NCBI RefSeq assembly: GCF_964204645.1
Contig: NC_134025.1
Span: forward strand, 12,405,001-12,469,000
Source: Tubulanus polymorphus
Taxonomy: Eukaryota; Nemertea; Palaeonemertea; Tubulaniformes; Tubulanidae
DNA: 64,000 bases
Direction: 5' to 3'
The translations under genes were made by a program, and so were the position numbers. The notes under the pieces are model-generated. The model did no database searches, was not told the origin of the DNA, and saw nothing but the letters and a program-made list of their open reading frames with translations. This document shows, piece after piece, positions 1-11,950 of this stretch; within the stretch, counting starts at the first letter, position 1, and each line of letters starts with the position of its first letter.

Positions 1-400
1 CAATCCGCAACGGCTGGGGTCCGTGAATGGGCGAATCGGCACCTGGGTGAGGCTACGGATGTGTCCCTTAGGAGATTGACATCCAGAGCCCACCACGTGA
101 AGCCCGCCACTAGGGCCAGGGAAGGAACTAGAATTCAATCTATCACCACCCTAGTGGGGAGAACAACCTTGAGTCAGGCTATCCCCAATTCCATAATAGG
201 GCATAATAATAGGGCCGCCAATTGCTTACAAATAGTCCAAACAGGTCACAGAATAACCATGATGGGCCCTAGGGGATACTGTCCAATCAACCCGATTTTT
301 ATTAAGATGATAGGAGGGCCCTAGGGGGATAGATATGAGTCTTCAAAATGTCCCATGAAAAGCTATAAAAAACTGATATTTCACAAACTTTTAAGCTTAC
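1..400. other. No gene recognised; repeat-like DNA
   Basis: This stretch lies downstream of the last visible CACHD1-like exon, in its intron. Around 255-350 the text resembles the dispersed element seen near 2240-2300 and 6225-6290 (a 'ccaatttttatta...gatgatagg...ccctaggggatac' type of run), so at least the second half is probably repeat. The open frame at 61-324 on the plus strand shows no recognisable domain and I do not call it. Confidence 0.4.
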
Positions 401-3400
401 CATATCATCAGGAGTGAGTGTATCAAGAACTGTTACAGCAGCTGACTTGGCAATTGAAATGAGTGTCTGTTCATTGTATTTAGCTTCCATTGATATTGAC
501 ATATCTATCGCAAGAACAATTTCTCTAGGCTGAGCAGTCGCCGCTTCTACATACCACGGTCTACGTACAGAAGAAACATTGTTAATTGGCTCGATATCAT
601 CAGTCATTATTTACACGTGTTCTAACTAACCTAAAACGTGGATCGTAAGATGTACAACTGGGAACAGATGCAGCCGGAAACATAGTCATAACACCTTCTT
701 CACTACCGAAATACTGCCATTTTAAAGTCGAATCAGCGGCTAGGTTATTCTTCATCGTATCCAGAATGTCCTTCGACAGTTGTTTTGGCAACGCCGACGC
801 AGCAACTGCCGACTGGCGATAACACATGCTATTTAACTTCACCTATAAGTAAAAACTGATTGTACAGGGCGTTCGGATTTAACAAAGAATATCATGTTAA
901 AAGAAGAATCATTCAACTTAACCTATAAATTAGGGTCAATTGATTTCAAATAATGGTACAAGAGGTGGGTCGATGTTACAAAGAATTCAAAGTCTGAGGC
1001 AGGCCTCGAATTAAATGGTAGCAGCGGCAGCATCTTCCTCTCGTAATAAAACTATTGCTGCAGGTTTGTCTCAATACTGACGGCAGTGTGAACTGCTGGC
1101 TTGCACACTGTTATATTTGTTTATGGCTAGTTGTTTTGATCATGATCTGACACTCATTTGTAAAATTGTATCGAAACAGAAGTGAATAAATAAATTGAAT
1201 ATATCGGACCTTAAAGATTGTATCTACTAGCGCTCCAAGTCAAAAGGTGAGGAATTTTTATCTTTTGTGAAGAATTGGGGGTTTTTACCAATGCCGATGT
1301 TACCAAGGGGATTTTTACCGCTAACCATTATAGTCACCTCACCCGCAGTAAGTATATCTTTTTAATACCTCAGGGGTGGGTTTTACAAACTAGGGGTCCA
1401 GGGACACCATGCCCACTTGGGAAGTGGTTTCAAATGCTCAACAATCTAACAATGAAACCAATGAACTTGAAACCCACCACAATCATAGAACATGTCAGCA
1501 GCTACGATTTTGTAATTGATTGTGATAACAAAATATGCCTCGTTACCTATTTAATATGGAAATACTAAGTTACTCTACTATTCGACGCCCTCTGGTGACC
1601 ATACGCAAAACCCAATGACGTTAAAACTCACCACAATCATAGTACATGTCATCAACTACAACTTCGCAATTGATCATGGTAACAAAATATGCCTAGGTAC
1701 CAATCTAATAAGGAAATACTAGTTATTCTACCATTCAACCCCCCTGGTGACCATACAAAATAACTAATGTCCTTAAAACTCACCAAAATGATAGGAAAAT
1801 GTCCTGAGCTACAACTTTGCAATTGATTGGGGTTACAAAATATGCATACGTACAAATATAATATAGAAATACTACGTTATTGTATTATTCAACGCCCCCT
1901 GGTGGCCATATACAAAAACCAATGACCTTGAAACTCACGAAAATCATAGAACACGTTATGAGCTACAACTTTCCAATTGATTATAGTGACACAATATGCC
2001 TAGGTATCAATTCAATGTGGAAAAACTTTTTCCCACCTACGAATGAGTACTGATGACACCAAGATTGCCGCCAATTGCGTCATAATTGGCTGATAAAAAA
2101 TTCCTGTCTCAGGTATAAAACATCCCTTTACAAAGAATACCCATCATAAATTGCAATGAGAAATGGCAAACCAGTAGGAAGCTACAGGACCCAGAATTCC
2201 AAAATTGACATTTTTGGGCACTAAAAAGGTCATAGGACGGCCATCTTGAGTCCGATTGACCCAATTTTTGTTATGCTGTAAGCCTTGGTAGGTTTAAATA
2301 CATACGAAAGATCAAGGTAATTGATCAAAGTGTCTTCAAAATTTCCCTCAAAAACTTCAAAAATGTGCAAAAAGTGCTGATTTTGGCGAACAACAATGGC
2401 TGCCAGTCGGCCATCTTGATTCTGACAGGGCCCGTTTTTGGGCTGAAGATGTGTCTAGGGTAGATACCGGTACATGTATAAACCAAACATATAGACATAT
2501 AAAATAAACATATAGACATTACACTGAAGTGTCTTCAAAACTTCCCAAAATAACTGGATTCTGTCTACAGACGGACAAACGGACGGACAAAAAGTGAACG
2601 CAATAGCCCGCTTGGACTAAAGTCCAAGTGGGCTGAAAAATAAGTTTAAAGCAGTTGAATGAAAATGTGAAATAACGAATAACATTTCACTCAACTGAAA
2701 TATACAGAACATACATGAAGATACATCAGATTACTTCATTAATATTCAGTATACTGGTAAAGGTATATTTCATTTACTACATAATGAAATTTGATGATTG
2801 TCAAAAATGGTGAACTGCTGATTCTCAGTCTTTAAGCCACAGATAGCAGGAGCACTGGCCTTGAAGACCACAGAGCATTCCGAGGTTGAAACTGCCACCG
2901 TTACTCTTATCAATCATGCAATGAGGCAATAAACAAATGACCGTCAACCCTTGATCTTGCACTTAGTTGCTAATAACACAATCATTATATACATTGTAAT
3001 GAAACAATTCAAAATTTTTCTTAAATGAACGCTAATTTCCTTTTTATTAAACAACCATTTACCAGTACACAAATTGAAGAAAATCAGTTTACCTTCAAGT
3101 TTAGATACTCACTTACAGTGGAACCTCGTTACAGCGAACTTCACGGGACCAGAAAATATGTTCTTTATAACCGATAATTGGTTATCCAGTATGAAATTAA
3201 TCAAATTGTCTTAGTTGCAATAAAATTCTATATTTGTTATATCGATGAATCGTCTTATCGGAGTTCATTATAAGGAGATTCCACTGTATCATGGTAGATC
3301 CTATGAACCAGTAACCAAAATAATATATGCGAACGAGGTGACACTAACCTTTTGTTTGAATCTCAAATCATACGTCAAACCATCTAAATTGCAACATTGA

Positions 3401-5631
3401 CCATACGCTGTCCAAACAGTGAACGTCTGATATGCCTCTTCGATCTTTTTCTTGTTGTTCAGAAGAGCTTCCATGCGAGTTGAAAACTGATACTCCAACT
3501 TCGCAGACAGCTGAAAAAACAAAAACAATAACAATGTTAAGTTGATGGAATGGAGTAAAAATCCATCATAGAAATATCTGATTTAATCATAATTATATTA
3601 TTTTATCTGAAAATCATGTCATCTGCTTTGGCTGTACAATGAGTACGTAATGAAAGTGAGTCTCTTGTCAATTTAAAATAAATTGCCCATGGGTAAAGTG
3701 TGGTTTACCTTAAAAACTTGAGCTTGTTTGGAAAGGGCATTGCTTATGAAAAATCTTTTTAATTCGTGACTTCAAAGTTCTATTATTGTATTTCAGCTTT
3801 CTCAAAGAATTATTTTGTACTCAAATCAAGGCCAAAAATATACATTTGTTTACGGTCCACGTCCAAAATTTCGTAGGGTCCAGGTAAGCAGGAAATCTAT
3901 TTTATATTAGGAAAAAAACAATTTTCATAAAATGAAAAATATTTGAATAGAATTGATATGATATCACCAATCAGAGGGTGGCTAAATATTGAAAGCCTTG
4001 ACAACCCTTTCCAATGTATGGCCACAGAAGCTAACATACCGGTACCGTAAAAAATCGGCATATATAGTAAGAAGATCGTTTTAAATCTTGGATTTGACCA
4101 CTAAAATATCCAGACCTCGACTTATACCTATACATGTAGTTTGTTGCTTAGTATTATCAGGTCACAAGTAATTACAATTTATTACAAATTCTAACAGAAA
4201 ACACAGTGCTCATCATCTGCTATAATAGTTGATTATTCATAAGCGTATTTTCATGTCAAACACGCACGCGCCAGCAAGCAGCGTTTCAGTATCACTATAT
4301 AGTGTATAATGTACGAGCGTGTGTGTGTGTGCAATGTTTAAGTGAATGCTCGCTTACACTTCAATGTCAATCAAAACAATCACCGGGTATTAAAATGAAA
4401 CAATACCTATGGCGGATATGTGGAATAATTATATTCTCACCAGCAATGAGCATAGACGGCACCTAGTCCAATGAAACGTTCGCCATTTTGGCTATCCCAT
4501 AATTATCTCAGTAGCGCCGGAATTCCCCGTACATCCCAAAAACAGCCAATCACATTCGTTCGTAGAGATGGCGCCACCCAATCGAGGTCATTGAAATTTT
4601 ATACACAAGAGCTAAAAATTTTCCTGCCAAAAACAGTTTTTCTCAGAATTTTAACAAAGTTGACCATGTCATCGACGGAGGTTCGTTCGCCTTGTCTTCG
4701 ATCGCATCGATTATACGTCGTTCAGGCCGAGAACCAATGGAAAAAATGTTCACATAAAAACGTACCGTGATTTTACATAATTGGCTCAATGCCAACTTGA
4801 ATATCGCTAACAAAGGTAAACCAAAATGGTCAAACCTCAACTTTCAATGAAACTTGTTATTAAAATGTTTCAAATACTGGAGTGCAACTGAACGGTGCAC
4901 TATAGAGTAGGATTAATTCAGCTTTTCTGAAATAAGGAGCACATGAACATTGTACTCACTTGATTTAACAAAAGTTTTCCATCAGGAACCTTGATTCTAT
5001 ATGCAATTCTTCTGTCAACATAATTCTACAAAAAAAGTTCATTGAATGACTTATCAGAAACAAGCGGGCAGGGCTGCCAACCTCTGAAAAGTGCTATCAG
5101 TAACAAATGGATAATTTTTCAGTAACATGTTATTGAAATATGAAAGAAAATGTTCAATTAAATCAGAAATCAACAGTAGGACTCTCAGTAACATCTTTCA
5201 TATTTCTGTATATATGCATCAGACAAATCAAATCAGTTTTTCTCCTTATAAAAAAAAAGTAAGAAATACTGAAATTCAGGAATGGTTGGCAGTGCTGAAT
5301 GGGCACTGGCCCACTATCTATCTCACCAAATGACATGACTATAACACTGGTTTTGAACATATGGACCGCGCTAAGTAAAATAACTTCCATTTCAAACAAC
5401 TTTGACCAAAATTTTATCCCTTAAATCCAAATACTATCATACAAGCTGTTACAAAACATTGATGACTGAATTTTAGAATTGACTTACCTGCATGTCAGAC
5501 ACACCCAGTCCTTCATTAGCCATATTTCGAAGTGCATCCTCCAATCTTTGAGGATCAATGATTGGAGAACAGTCAACCAGTTTAAATGCAGTTGCAGTAA
5601 AGATCACAATAAGAAAAACGGCAACTGACAT
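401..5631 (-). CDS. CACHD1: CACHD1-like VWA/Cache domain protein, first five coding exons (partial)
   Basis: Five exons read on the minus strand: 5631-5488, 5025-4960, 3510-3349, 842-631 and 560-401. They join in frame to 248 codons, all with GT-AG borders, and the gene continues past position 1. Residues 1-22 form a signal peptide, so the N-terminus is extracellular. Residues ~165-180 contain the WQYF-SEEG...FPA block typical of CACHD1, followed by R-x-R-P-W-Y at the entry to the VWA domain. The VWA metal site reads Asp214-x-Ser216-x-Ser218. The family modulates voltage-gated calcium channels (alpha2-delta relative). An alpha2-delta subunit is the alternative, but the SEEG...FPA block fits CACHD1 better. 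The start at 5631 is chosen because it gives a signal peptide and an in-frame splice. Introns carry several MITE-like repeats. Function is inferred from the family. Confidence 0.85.
843..1354. other. Intronic sequence, no feature seen
   Basis: This is part of the CACHD1-like intron between exons 3 and 4. I see no exon, RNA gene or clear repeat structure in it. Confidence 0.4.
1355..2640 (-). repeat. Composite dispersed repeat with four ~153-bp tandem units and a terminal hairpin
   Basis: A ~153-bp unit is repeated four times; its 'caccacaatcatag' landmark starts at 1475, 1629, 1781 and 1935. Next comes a unique block (2040-2330) and a block ending at 2611-2637 in a palindrome (AGCCCGCTTGGACT / AGTCCAAGTGGGCT). 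The same composite occurs inverted at 60165-61330, and the non-tandem part recurs at 6195-6595 and 38575-39145. Internal tandem units next to a hairpin end resemble the pearl/Helitron-like non-autonomous elements known from molluscs. That class assignment is inference. It sits in a CACHD1-like intron. Confidence 0.7.
3116..3286. mobile_element. TA-flanked MITE with CAGTGGAACCTC ends
   Basis: The left end CAGTGGAACCTCGTTA and the right end GATTCCACTG are inverted copies. Each is bordered by TA (3114-3115 and 3287-3288), the target duplication expected of Tc1/mariner-type MITEs. Length is 171 bp with no coding capacity. A relative lies at 40125-40283 and a fragment at 44655-44758. Confidence 0.75.
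3560..4940. other. Intronic DNA of the CACHD1-like gene
   Basis: I see no exon here. The plus-strand open frame at 4471-4770 and the minus-strand frame at 4643-4840 show no family signature and overlap each other. A short TG run lies at ~4318-4331. Confidence 0.4.
5069..5297. mobile_element. TIR element, CAGGGCTGCCAACC ends
   Basis: The left terminus CAGGGCTGCCAACCTCTGAA is matched by the inverse at the right end (GGTTGGCAGTGCTG). A second copy lies at 52335-52553 in the opposite orientation, with the same two kinds of end (CAGCTGCCAAC and GTTGGCCGCCCTG). About 229 bp with no coding capacity, inside intron 1 of the CACHD1-like gene. Confidence 0.65.
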
Positions 5632-6194
5632 GATTCGTCAGTGTTTGGTCGCTTCAATTCGCCACATGTGGTACATGTTGTAAATGAAAATCTACAAAAA
5701 TTATGTACAGATTTATTCATTGACTGAATGAAGCTGGATGTACCAACTCATAGCCGCCTGACTGACCTAAATTTTTCATTTCAATTTTTACTGAAACATG
5801 GGCTAGCTCATTCCAACTACACTTACACACACTTTATCAATCTCAAGTGATAATCTCTTTTTACCAATAACTGTTAATTTGTCAATAATAAGGGGGTTTT
5901 CTCTCCGTGGTTTCATTAAATAATAATTTCTTATAATAATAATCTTCTATATTGATTCCAGATTGAAGATAAGACATGAATTCCTATTTCAAATGAGTTA
6001 TTGTTTGTTTGATTCCCCCTTCATGGAATTTAAGAAATTCCTCTGATTTCCGCTTGCCTCACTTCAGCCATTCATACCCATGGAAAGTCAACAAGGCATG
6101 AATCGCTGGTCGCAGTAACAGAGTTTTTGTTAGGGCATAGGCCCATAAGTAGAATCATTAGGCCTATATAGGTTTTTATATAGGTAACTGCTCT

Positions 6195-6595
6195 TTTTCG
6201 GGCACAAAAACAGGATGGCCATCTTGAGTCCGATCGACCCAATTTTTCTTATGCTGATGGGCCCTTGGGGGATACAAATACCTACCCAAGATCAAGATAA
6301 TTGATCAAAGCGTCTTCAAAATTTCCCTCGAAAACTTGAAATATGTGTAAAAGGTGCTGATTTGGTGAGCAACAATGGCTGCGAATCGGCCATCTTGAAT
6401 CTGACAGGGCCAGTTTTTGGGCTGAAGATGTGTCTAGGGTAGATACATGTGTAACCCAAATATAAAGACATTACATTGAGGCGTCTTCAAAACTTCCAAA
6501 ATAACTGGTTTCCATCTACGGACGAACGGACGGACAGACGGACGAAAAGTGAACGCAATAGCCCGCTGGGATTTAAGTCCCAAGAGCGCTAAAAA
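6195..6595 (-). repeat. Copy of the dispersed hairpin-ended element
   Basis: This copy matches the block at 2220-2640: the 'atcttgagtccgat' start, the 'cagggccagtttttgggctgaag' middle, and the GGACGGACG tract before an AGCCCGCTGGGA / TCCCAAGAGCGCT imperfect hairpin. It lacks the ~153-bp tandem units. Confidence 0.65.
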
Positions 6596-7059
6596 TGAAT
6601 GCTCACCCTGTTGATCGATATAAATTTGCCCACGGGAGAAAATCCCGAGTCACTTCCATTTACGGTCAAAGTTGCCGTTTTCAGGGTAACTTTCAGCTTT
6701 TGATGCTGTCAGGATCTAAGAAGTTTTCTTAAGAAAAACAATTCCAATCTTTTTTTTAAAAATCTTAGTGCAAGTTTCCATGTGGACACACAAATTGAAT
6801 CATTTTTAAGCAGGGTCCCCATAAAATTTGTGCCATTTGGATGTTACACAGTACATTTTGAGGAATATTCTGAACTTCATATAATAGAAAGTAATAATTC
6901 ATTAGGGGATGAATATTCGGTCAATCCTATAATGCAATTTAACATTATTGCGGCTACAATCCGCAACTTGTGTAATGTTTCAGAGCATCCACGAAACAAC
7001 CAATGCGCATGCGCGAATACGCGCGACTTAGAAAATTCTAAGAAACAACATAGCAAAAT

Positions 7060-7127
7060 TGGGATTCGAACACGTAAGCTTGAGCGTACAAGCGTAACAC
7101 TCTAACCACTGTACCAACCCAGCGGCT
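7060..7127 (-). repeat. tRNA-derived sequence (SINE head or tRNA pseudogene)
   Basis: Read on the minus strand, it has an A-box-like TGGTACAGTGGTTAGAG and a B-box-like GTTCGAATCCC at tRNA-like spacing. I could not fold a full cloverleaf with a confident anticodon, so this is called a tRNA-derived SINE head or pseudogene rather than a tRNA. Confidence 0.5.
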
Positions 7128-7189
7128 GGCGTTTCACCCAACTTTTTGACTACTTATAGCCTTACCCTTAACCCTTCCCTATCATAATG

Positions 7190-7275
7190 CACAACGGAAC
7201 CTAATCCTAACCCTATCCCTAAAACCTAACCCTAAGGACCCTAACCCTAAATCTCTAGACCCTAAACCCTAGTCT
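7190..7275. repeat. Interstitial telomere-like (CCCTAA) tract
   Basis: Degenerate CCCTAA / CCTAA units follow one another (CCTAACCCTA, CCTAACCCTAAGGACCCTAACCCTAAA, CCCTAAACCCTAG). This is the metazoan telomere hexamer in an internal position. Confidence 0.75.
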
Positions 7276-8127
7276 GAATACCTGTCATTGTTACGGCTCC
7301 CTACAACGTCTGACGCCATAGTATCATAAAGAGGTCAACTCCTGTTAATTGCAATGCAACAACTGATTTTAGTGTCAAATCAAACCTTTGGACTAAAATA
7401 AATTAATTAAGTTACCTTGTTGACTTTGAAAACGTGTTTTATAATAATATTTTTGATGATTTAAATCGCGAACCGGAGAATTTATTGATTTGATTTGAAT
7501 TGATTGCCACAATCGGGATTTCCAATACGGACTAAATTAATAAAATGTGAAAATTCAATATGTCTCTCTAAAATTACTCTAAATGTTAATTTTTGTTGAT
7601 AAAACGCATAGATTTTGGTCAATTTAAGAATTTGAAACAAGAATAATATCTGCATTGGCATCAATGTCAGTCCAAGTTTAAGTTCGAATCTGTAATTTAC
7701 ACTCCCATCATGCACCACGAAAAGCCGCCATATTTGTTATTGTGCTTCACTTCAACTATTTTTTGAGGCGACTAGTCAAAAGTTTTGAGCTACTACGATT
7801 GTCAAAAGCTACTTAGGATTACAAATTTAAGCACAAACAATAGTTAACTTCTGTCTGATTACAGAACAGTCAGTTTGAGGTAGGTTGATTTAAGGGGTGA
7901 AATAGATGCTCAAAGCCTCAAAATGAGGGACGAAAATTAACCTTATATGAGCACTTACGCCCTAGACGTTGTTTGTAGCACGAAGGCTAGGTACTAGACT
8001 ATCTAGGCCCTAACCCTTCAGCAATTCGAAAGGCAGCCATTTTGTATCTTCCAATATCACTTCCGTTTCATGGATGCTCTAAAACATTACCCAAATTGCC
8101 TACAATCCAGCAAATTAGTTTCATGGA
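7276..8127. other. No gene recognised
   Basis: AT-rich sequence without an identifiable exon, RNA or repeat boundary. The minus-strand open frame at 7482-7718 has no recognisable signature. Confidence 0.35.
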
Positions 8128-8400
8128 CCCACAGCTGGTGTCTCTGATGTTACCACAGGTGGTTACACCAGGCTCGTAGTGCGAGCCAAGGATCACTGAC
8201 TGGACAACACTCACACTGACACTCAACCAAGAACCTTAGTGTCTTATGATGATAACACAAGGATCGTAGAGCGACGGAGATCACTGATGGAGACAACCGC
8301 TGCCAGTGCTGGGTGAAACTGACACTTAACGTCCTACTAATTAACAGTGACACTGACCTGACCAGCTGACGTGATCCTCGTGGAAACAACCATTTCTAGG
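8128..8400. repeat. Imperfect tandem/dispersed repeat ('caagaaccttagtgtct' family)
   Basis: Related ~100-base blocks occur twice in succession: one around 8130-8205 with 'ctgatgttaccacaggtggttacac', one around 8225-8300 with 'aaccttagtgtcttatgatgataacac'. The same text recurs at ~38255-38345 in intron 1 of amidase E. No coding capacity is evident. Confidence 0.5.
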
Positions 8401-9554
8401 ACTGGGAGGGTTAACTGCAGCCTAGCCTACTAACTTAACAAATTATTACCACTCCTACTACTAACACTACTACTGTATTTGAAAATAAACTAAATGTTTT
8501 TTTACAAACCAAGGGCAAGGTCTATATTAAGTCCAAGGCAAGGCCTCTTCTATTTCTAAATATTCATGGCCTAATTCAATATTCATTACCGTGTTAAAAC
8601 TTAGATGGATTTCCCATAATGAAACCATCTACTAACGTCAACGTTCATCTACAGATTAGGTTGTCTAATATATTGATGGTTGTTCCTTGTAGGGGACCGC
8701 AAACAACATCTGGTATTCAGATTAGAAGTTGTCAGTGACTCATTAATATTCGAACGATGCACCGCCTAGCGACTATTTGAGGCACTAGTGTCACAAACTC
8801 AAATTCACATTATTACTGTATCGCTCCAACGAACCACGACGCGGGAAAATGAAAACAGGAGACAGAAAAATGTTCAGAAACATGTTTCCGAGTGTGTCGT
8901 GTGTTGAAACGAGAAACATGGTAGATCAAAACGTAGGCCTAGGTGTTCTCGAGAAGTGTTAAAAAAATTTCTTTAGATTAATATCACACTGGCCGTAACA
9001 TACTGTTAAAAAAGTGTCTTTAATGATAAAAGAAGTTATTTTTACATTATTCAGGGCCGTATGCAGCTCTTTATATGGGTAGGTGCGAATTTATGCCAAA
9101 GTGGAACTAAATACACCGCCGGGAGCGCCGCAGGCGCGAAAATGAGGGGTCTGGGGCCGTCCTCCCCAGAAAAAGGTACTCTGAGGTGTATTCTGAGGGC
9201 TTTCTGGCTATCTTTCTTTTCTGACGTTTTCCATCATAAATAGGGCAGAATCTGAATAATTTTATATAATCAGATCTGAAAATTTGATTTAATGATCATC
9301 AGTTCATGTAATCATTGGATGCTTCCAACACACAGAAAACTGATCTGTGCAATTCAAAACTCACAGAAAACTTATCTATGCAATTCAAAAACTTAAGACT
9401 CATATAGAAAATTCATGACTGATATAACATTTATTTTTTTCAAAATCTTTTGTATTTGAGGAGAAACATCCCATGATGAAACAGGAAATTAATCGTCCAG
9501 AAGGATATGTGCAAACTTCATCCTCCTGGGGTGAAGACAGATAAATCTTTTCAC
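8401..9554. other. No gene recognised
   Basis: I see no convincing exon. A CG-richer block at 9050-9200 ('cgccgggagcgccgcaggcgcg') has the look of a transposon fragment, but I cannot define its ends. Confidence 0.35.
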
Positions 9555-10330
9555 AATCTATCTCATCTCTATCAAACACAAAATCATAGTGAATGTGAGC
9601 TTGTACCAAAGCACAGGCGCGACTGGGCCATTGAGGCGCGCATATAATTGTGCAGTCTCCAACGCGAGCTGGCACTTCGCTCACATTCATAACTTGTAAT
9701 GAGAAGTGTTGCTGCTATTCTCAAAAGAACTGCAATATTTGAATACACAGAGCCTCATCGCACAGTTTAAGCGAGCTAGCAATTGTTGCCAGCTTTTCTT
9801 TTGAAATTTCAACCACCAGCGCGTAAGTTCCTGCTTAATTTCATCTGGTACTGGCATATCTGAGTAATAACATTTTATTGTCTCCTCAAGTTTAGGCAAG
9901 TATGATCCATTTCTTCATGGCAACAGAGTACTGAGGGTGTCAACAACAGTAACCTTGATGCTTTTTTCGAGACTTCTGAAAAATTATTAAGCAAACAAAT
10001 TGTGATAAACAATTTCATATACCCCGGTACGAATTAGTGTAGACTTTTTGATATAAACCTATATAATATTTACCTGTAAACTGAATATTGAGCTCCGAGG
10101 TGATATTATCTAAAAGTGGGATTGCAAGATTTCGAAGATAATACTCTTCGACAGTTTCTGCCGGTGCATTCGATCTATTTATTTGTCATGTAGCTGATCT
10201 GGGTTTCTCGATTGCCGCGCCGACTTTATCTGCCATTACTTTTGCTTGATTGATAACACATTTGTAATCCGATTCTATTCTTTACCTCAATAGCTTGTAG
10301 GTCGACTTTACGTCTTCGATCTGCAAAATT
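9555..10330 (-). pseudogene. Decayed hAT-type (ZMYM1/P52rIPK-like) transposase fragment
   Basis: Several minus-strand pieces match the C-terminal half of hAT/DUF4371-type transposases, broken by stops and frameshifts. At ~10080-10185 there is an N-A-P-A-E-T-V-E-E-Y-Y...L-D-N-I-T-S-E-L block. At 9780-9900 there is P-K-L-E-E-T-I-K-C-Y-Y followed by W-W-L-K-F. At ~9560-9605 there is the dimerisation-tail motif H-I-H-Y-D-F. The order is correct for the family but no continuous frame survives, so the element cannot encode an active protein. I found no terminal inverted repeats. Confidence 0.65.
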
Positions 10331-10479
10331 CAAAACAATGCTATTTTTAATTACAATATTCGTATTTGAAATGGAGGCTCCAGTGGTTGCATTCGCATTA
10401 AATTTATTACCTCGTGAAAAACTTCTAGGATATCTAGCGTGGAACTTTGTAATTTTATTGTAACTCCTTCAGTTGGGAA

Positions 10480-11950
10480 AATACTCATGTTTGGGGTAAT
10501 ATAGCGTCACTTGATAGCATTGAACGTGTACAATTGAAGTTCTATAAGCAGCTGTTTGGACTGAAAGGAAATACTGCTAACTGTATGGTATATTGCGAAG
10601 TGGGTAGATATCCTATTGCCATAAAGATTAGAACGCAAGTATTGTAATTTTGGCAAATCTTGAAATCAAATCGCGATCGTTGGTCATGGTCGTCCTATGA
10701 AGTAATGAATCAAGACCTTGAATCAAAATTCTTATCTGCAATCCTTGTTAGACCATTTAGGCTTTGATAACGTCTGGCACACACAAGAAGTATCCAATGA
10801 GAACCTTTTTATTAAATCTATAGAAAGTAGACTTCGAGATAATTTCATATCACCCTGGCAGTTTAATTTAGAGAATTCTTCAAAATGTTACTACTAAACA
10901 CATACAAAGTTGTCATTTGGAAATGTTTTTCAAATGAAGTTACTAAACTTAAATCACAAATATAAATCCCTTCGATATCATATCTGAAAAACTTACTTGT
11001 ACTGTCTGATATCATATTATCTGATATCGGTGCTTTACATGTATATTATATTCCTTTGTACGTGGGTATATCCACCATAAAAGTTTGTATGACTTTGGTG
11101 ATGGATAAATGAAATATATGAATAAAATACAATCTTGCTTTACGGTTGGGCAGATCTGAGGATTCTCCTACCTAGACATCATTGAGCGTGTTTACACTGA
11201 ATTTTGCGTTGGGTTTTACACCAAGAAAAAGCACTCCTCTTAACATATTCTACGGTGAGTCTGGGAGATTACAACTTTCTTCAATAGTCAAATCTCGAAT
11301 TATGAATTATTGGTCAACTCTTATTACAACCAGGCAAGGTAATATATCAGGGACAACTATTAAGCTCTTTATGGCCTACCCAATTGTAGATGGTTGCAAA
11401 ATATAAAAAGAAAATTTTATACTGTTGGTTTTAACAACATTCGGGATATAGCCAATTAATTAACTTAAACCCAAAACTGGCTAAATATCCCTTCGCCGGA
11501 GACTGAAAGATCAATTTGTGCAAGAATTATAAACATGTCTACATTCAGAACATGCAACTACATGTTTCCGGTTGAAATTGAGAGATGATTATTAGACACA
11601 TTGAGAGGAACGACATATTTGTACCCAGTAACAATGGTGTCGGTGATGAACATCATTATCTTTTTTGTTGTTATGATTTTAGCGAATAAGAATGCGCCTG
11701 ATCCCCCAATATTACTAGGCTGGTCCAAATTCTTTCAAATTCAGAGCTATGATGTAACAAAAATATGAATATGTATTAAAAGAGTTGTGTACGTTTGGTT
11801 TGTTATGAAAACATACGCTTCATGTTTCGACCATCTGTAATTTTACATGAACCATTTTGAAATTTTTTCAATGTAAATGTATTACGCTCTAATTGTCACA
11901 TGTAAATGACCTGAGTTTATCGGAAAATAAAGTAAAGTAAAGTAAACTAA
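10480..11950 (+). pseudogene. LINE relic: C-terminal part of a reverse transcriptase ORF2
   Basis: At 10512-10620 the plus strand reads I-E-R-V-Q-L-K-F-Y-K-Q-L...M-V-Y-C-E-V-G-R-Y-P, the block that follows the reverse transcriptase core in CR1/jockey-type LINEs. At 10770-10880 comes V-W-H-T-Q...R-L-R-D-N-F-I...W. At 11490-11680 come R-S-I-C and a G-D-E-H-H-Y-L-F-type tail. Stops and frameshifts are frequent, so it is dead. The 3' end runs into a TAAAG repeat at ~11926-11950, a usual LINE tail. A tail of the same kind lies at 46096-46220. Confidence 0.7.

Noticed and set aside
61..324. 87-codon open frame at the left edge
   Set aside because: No recognisable domain; its end overlaps dispersed-repeat sequence.
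401..5631. Voltage-gated calcium channel alpha2-delta subunit
   Set aside because: Same VWA entry motif, but the W-Q-Y-F-x-S-E-E-G...F-P-A block is characteristic of CACHD1.
7060..7127. Functional tRNA gene
   Set aside because: Internal promoter boxes are present but I could not close a cloverleaf with a clear anticodon loop; a SINE head is more likely.
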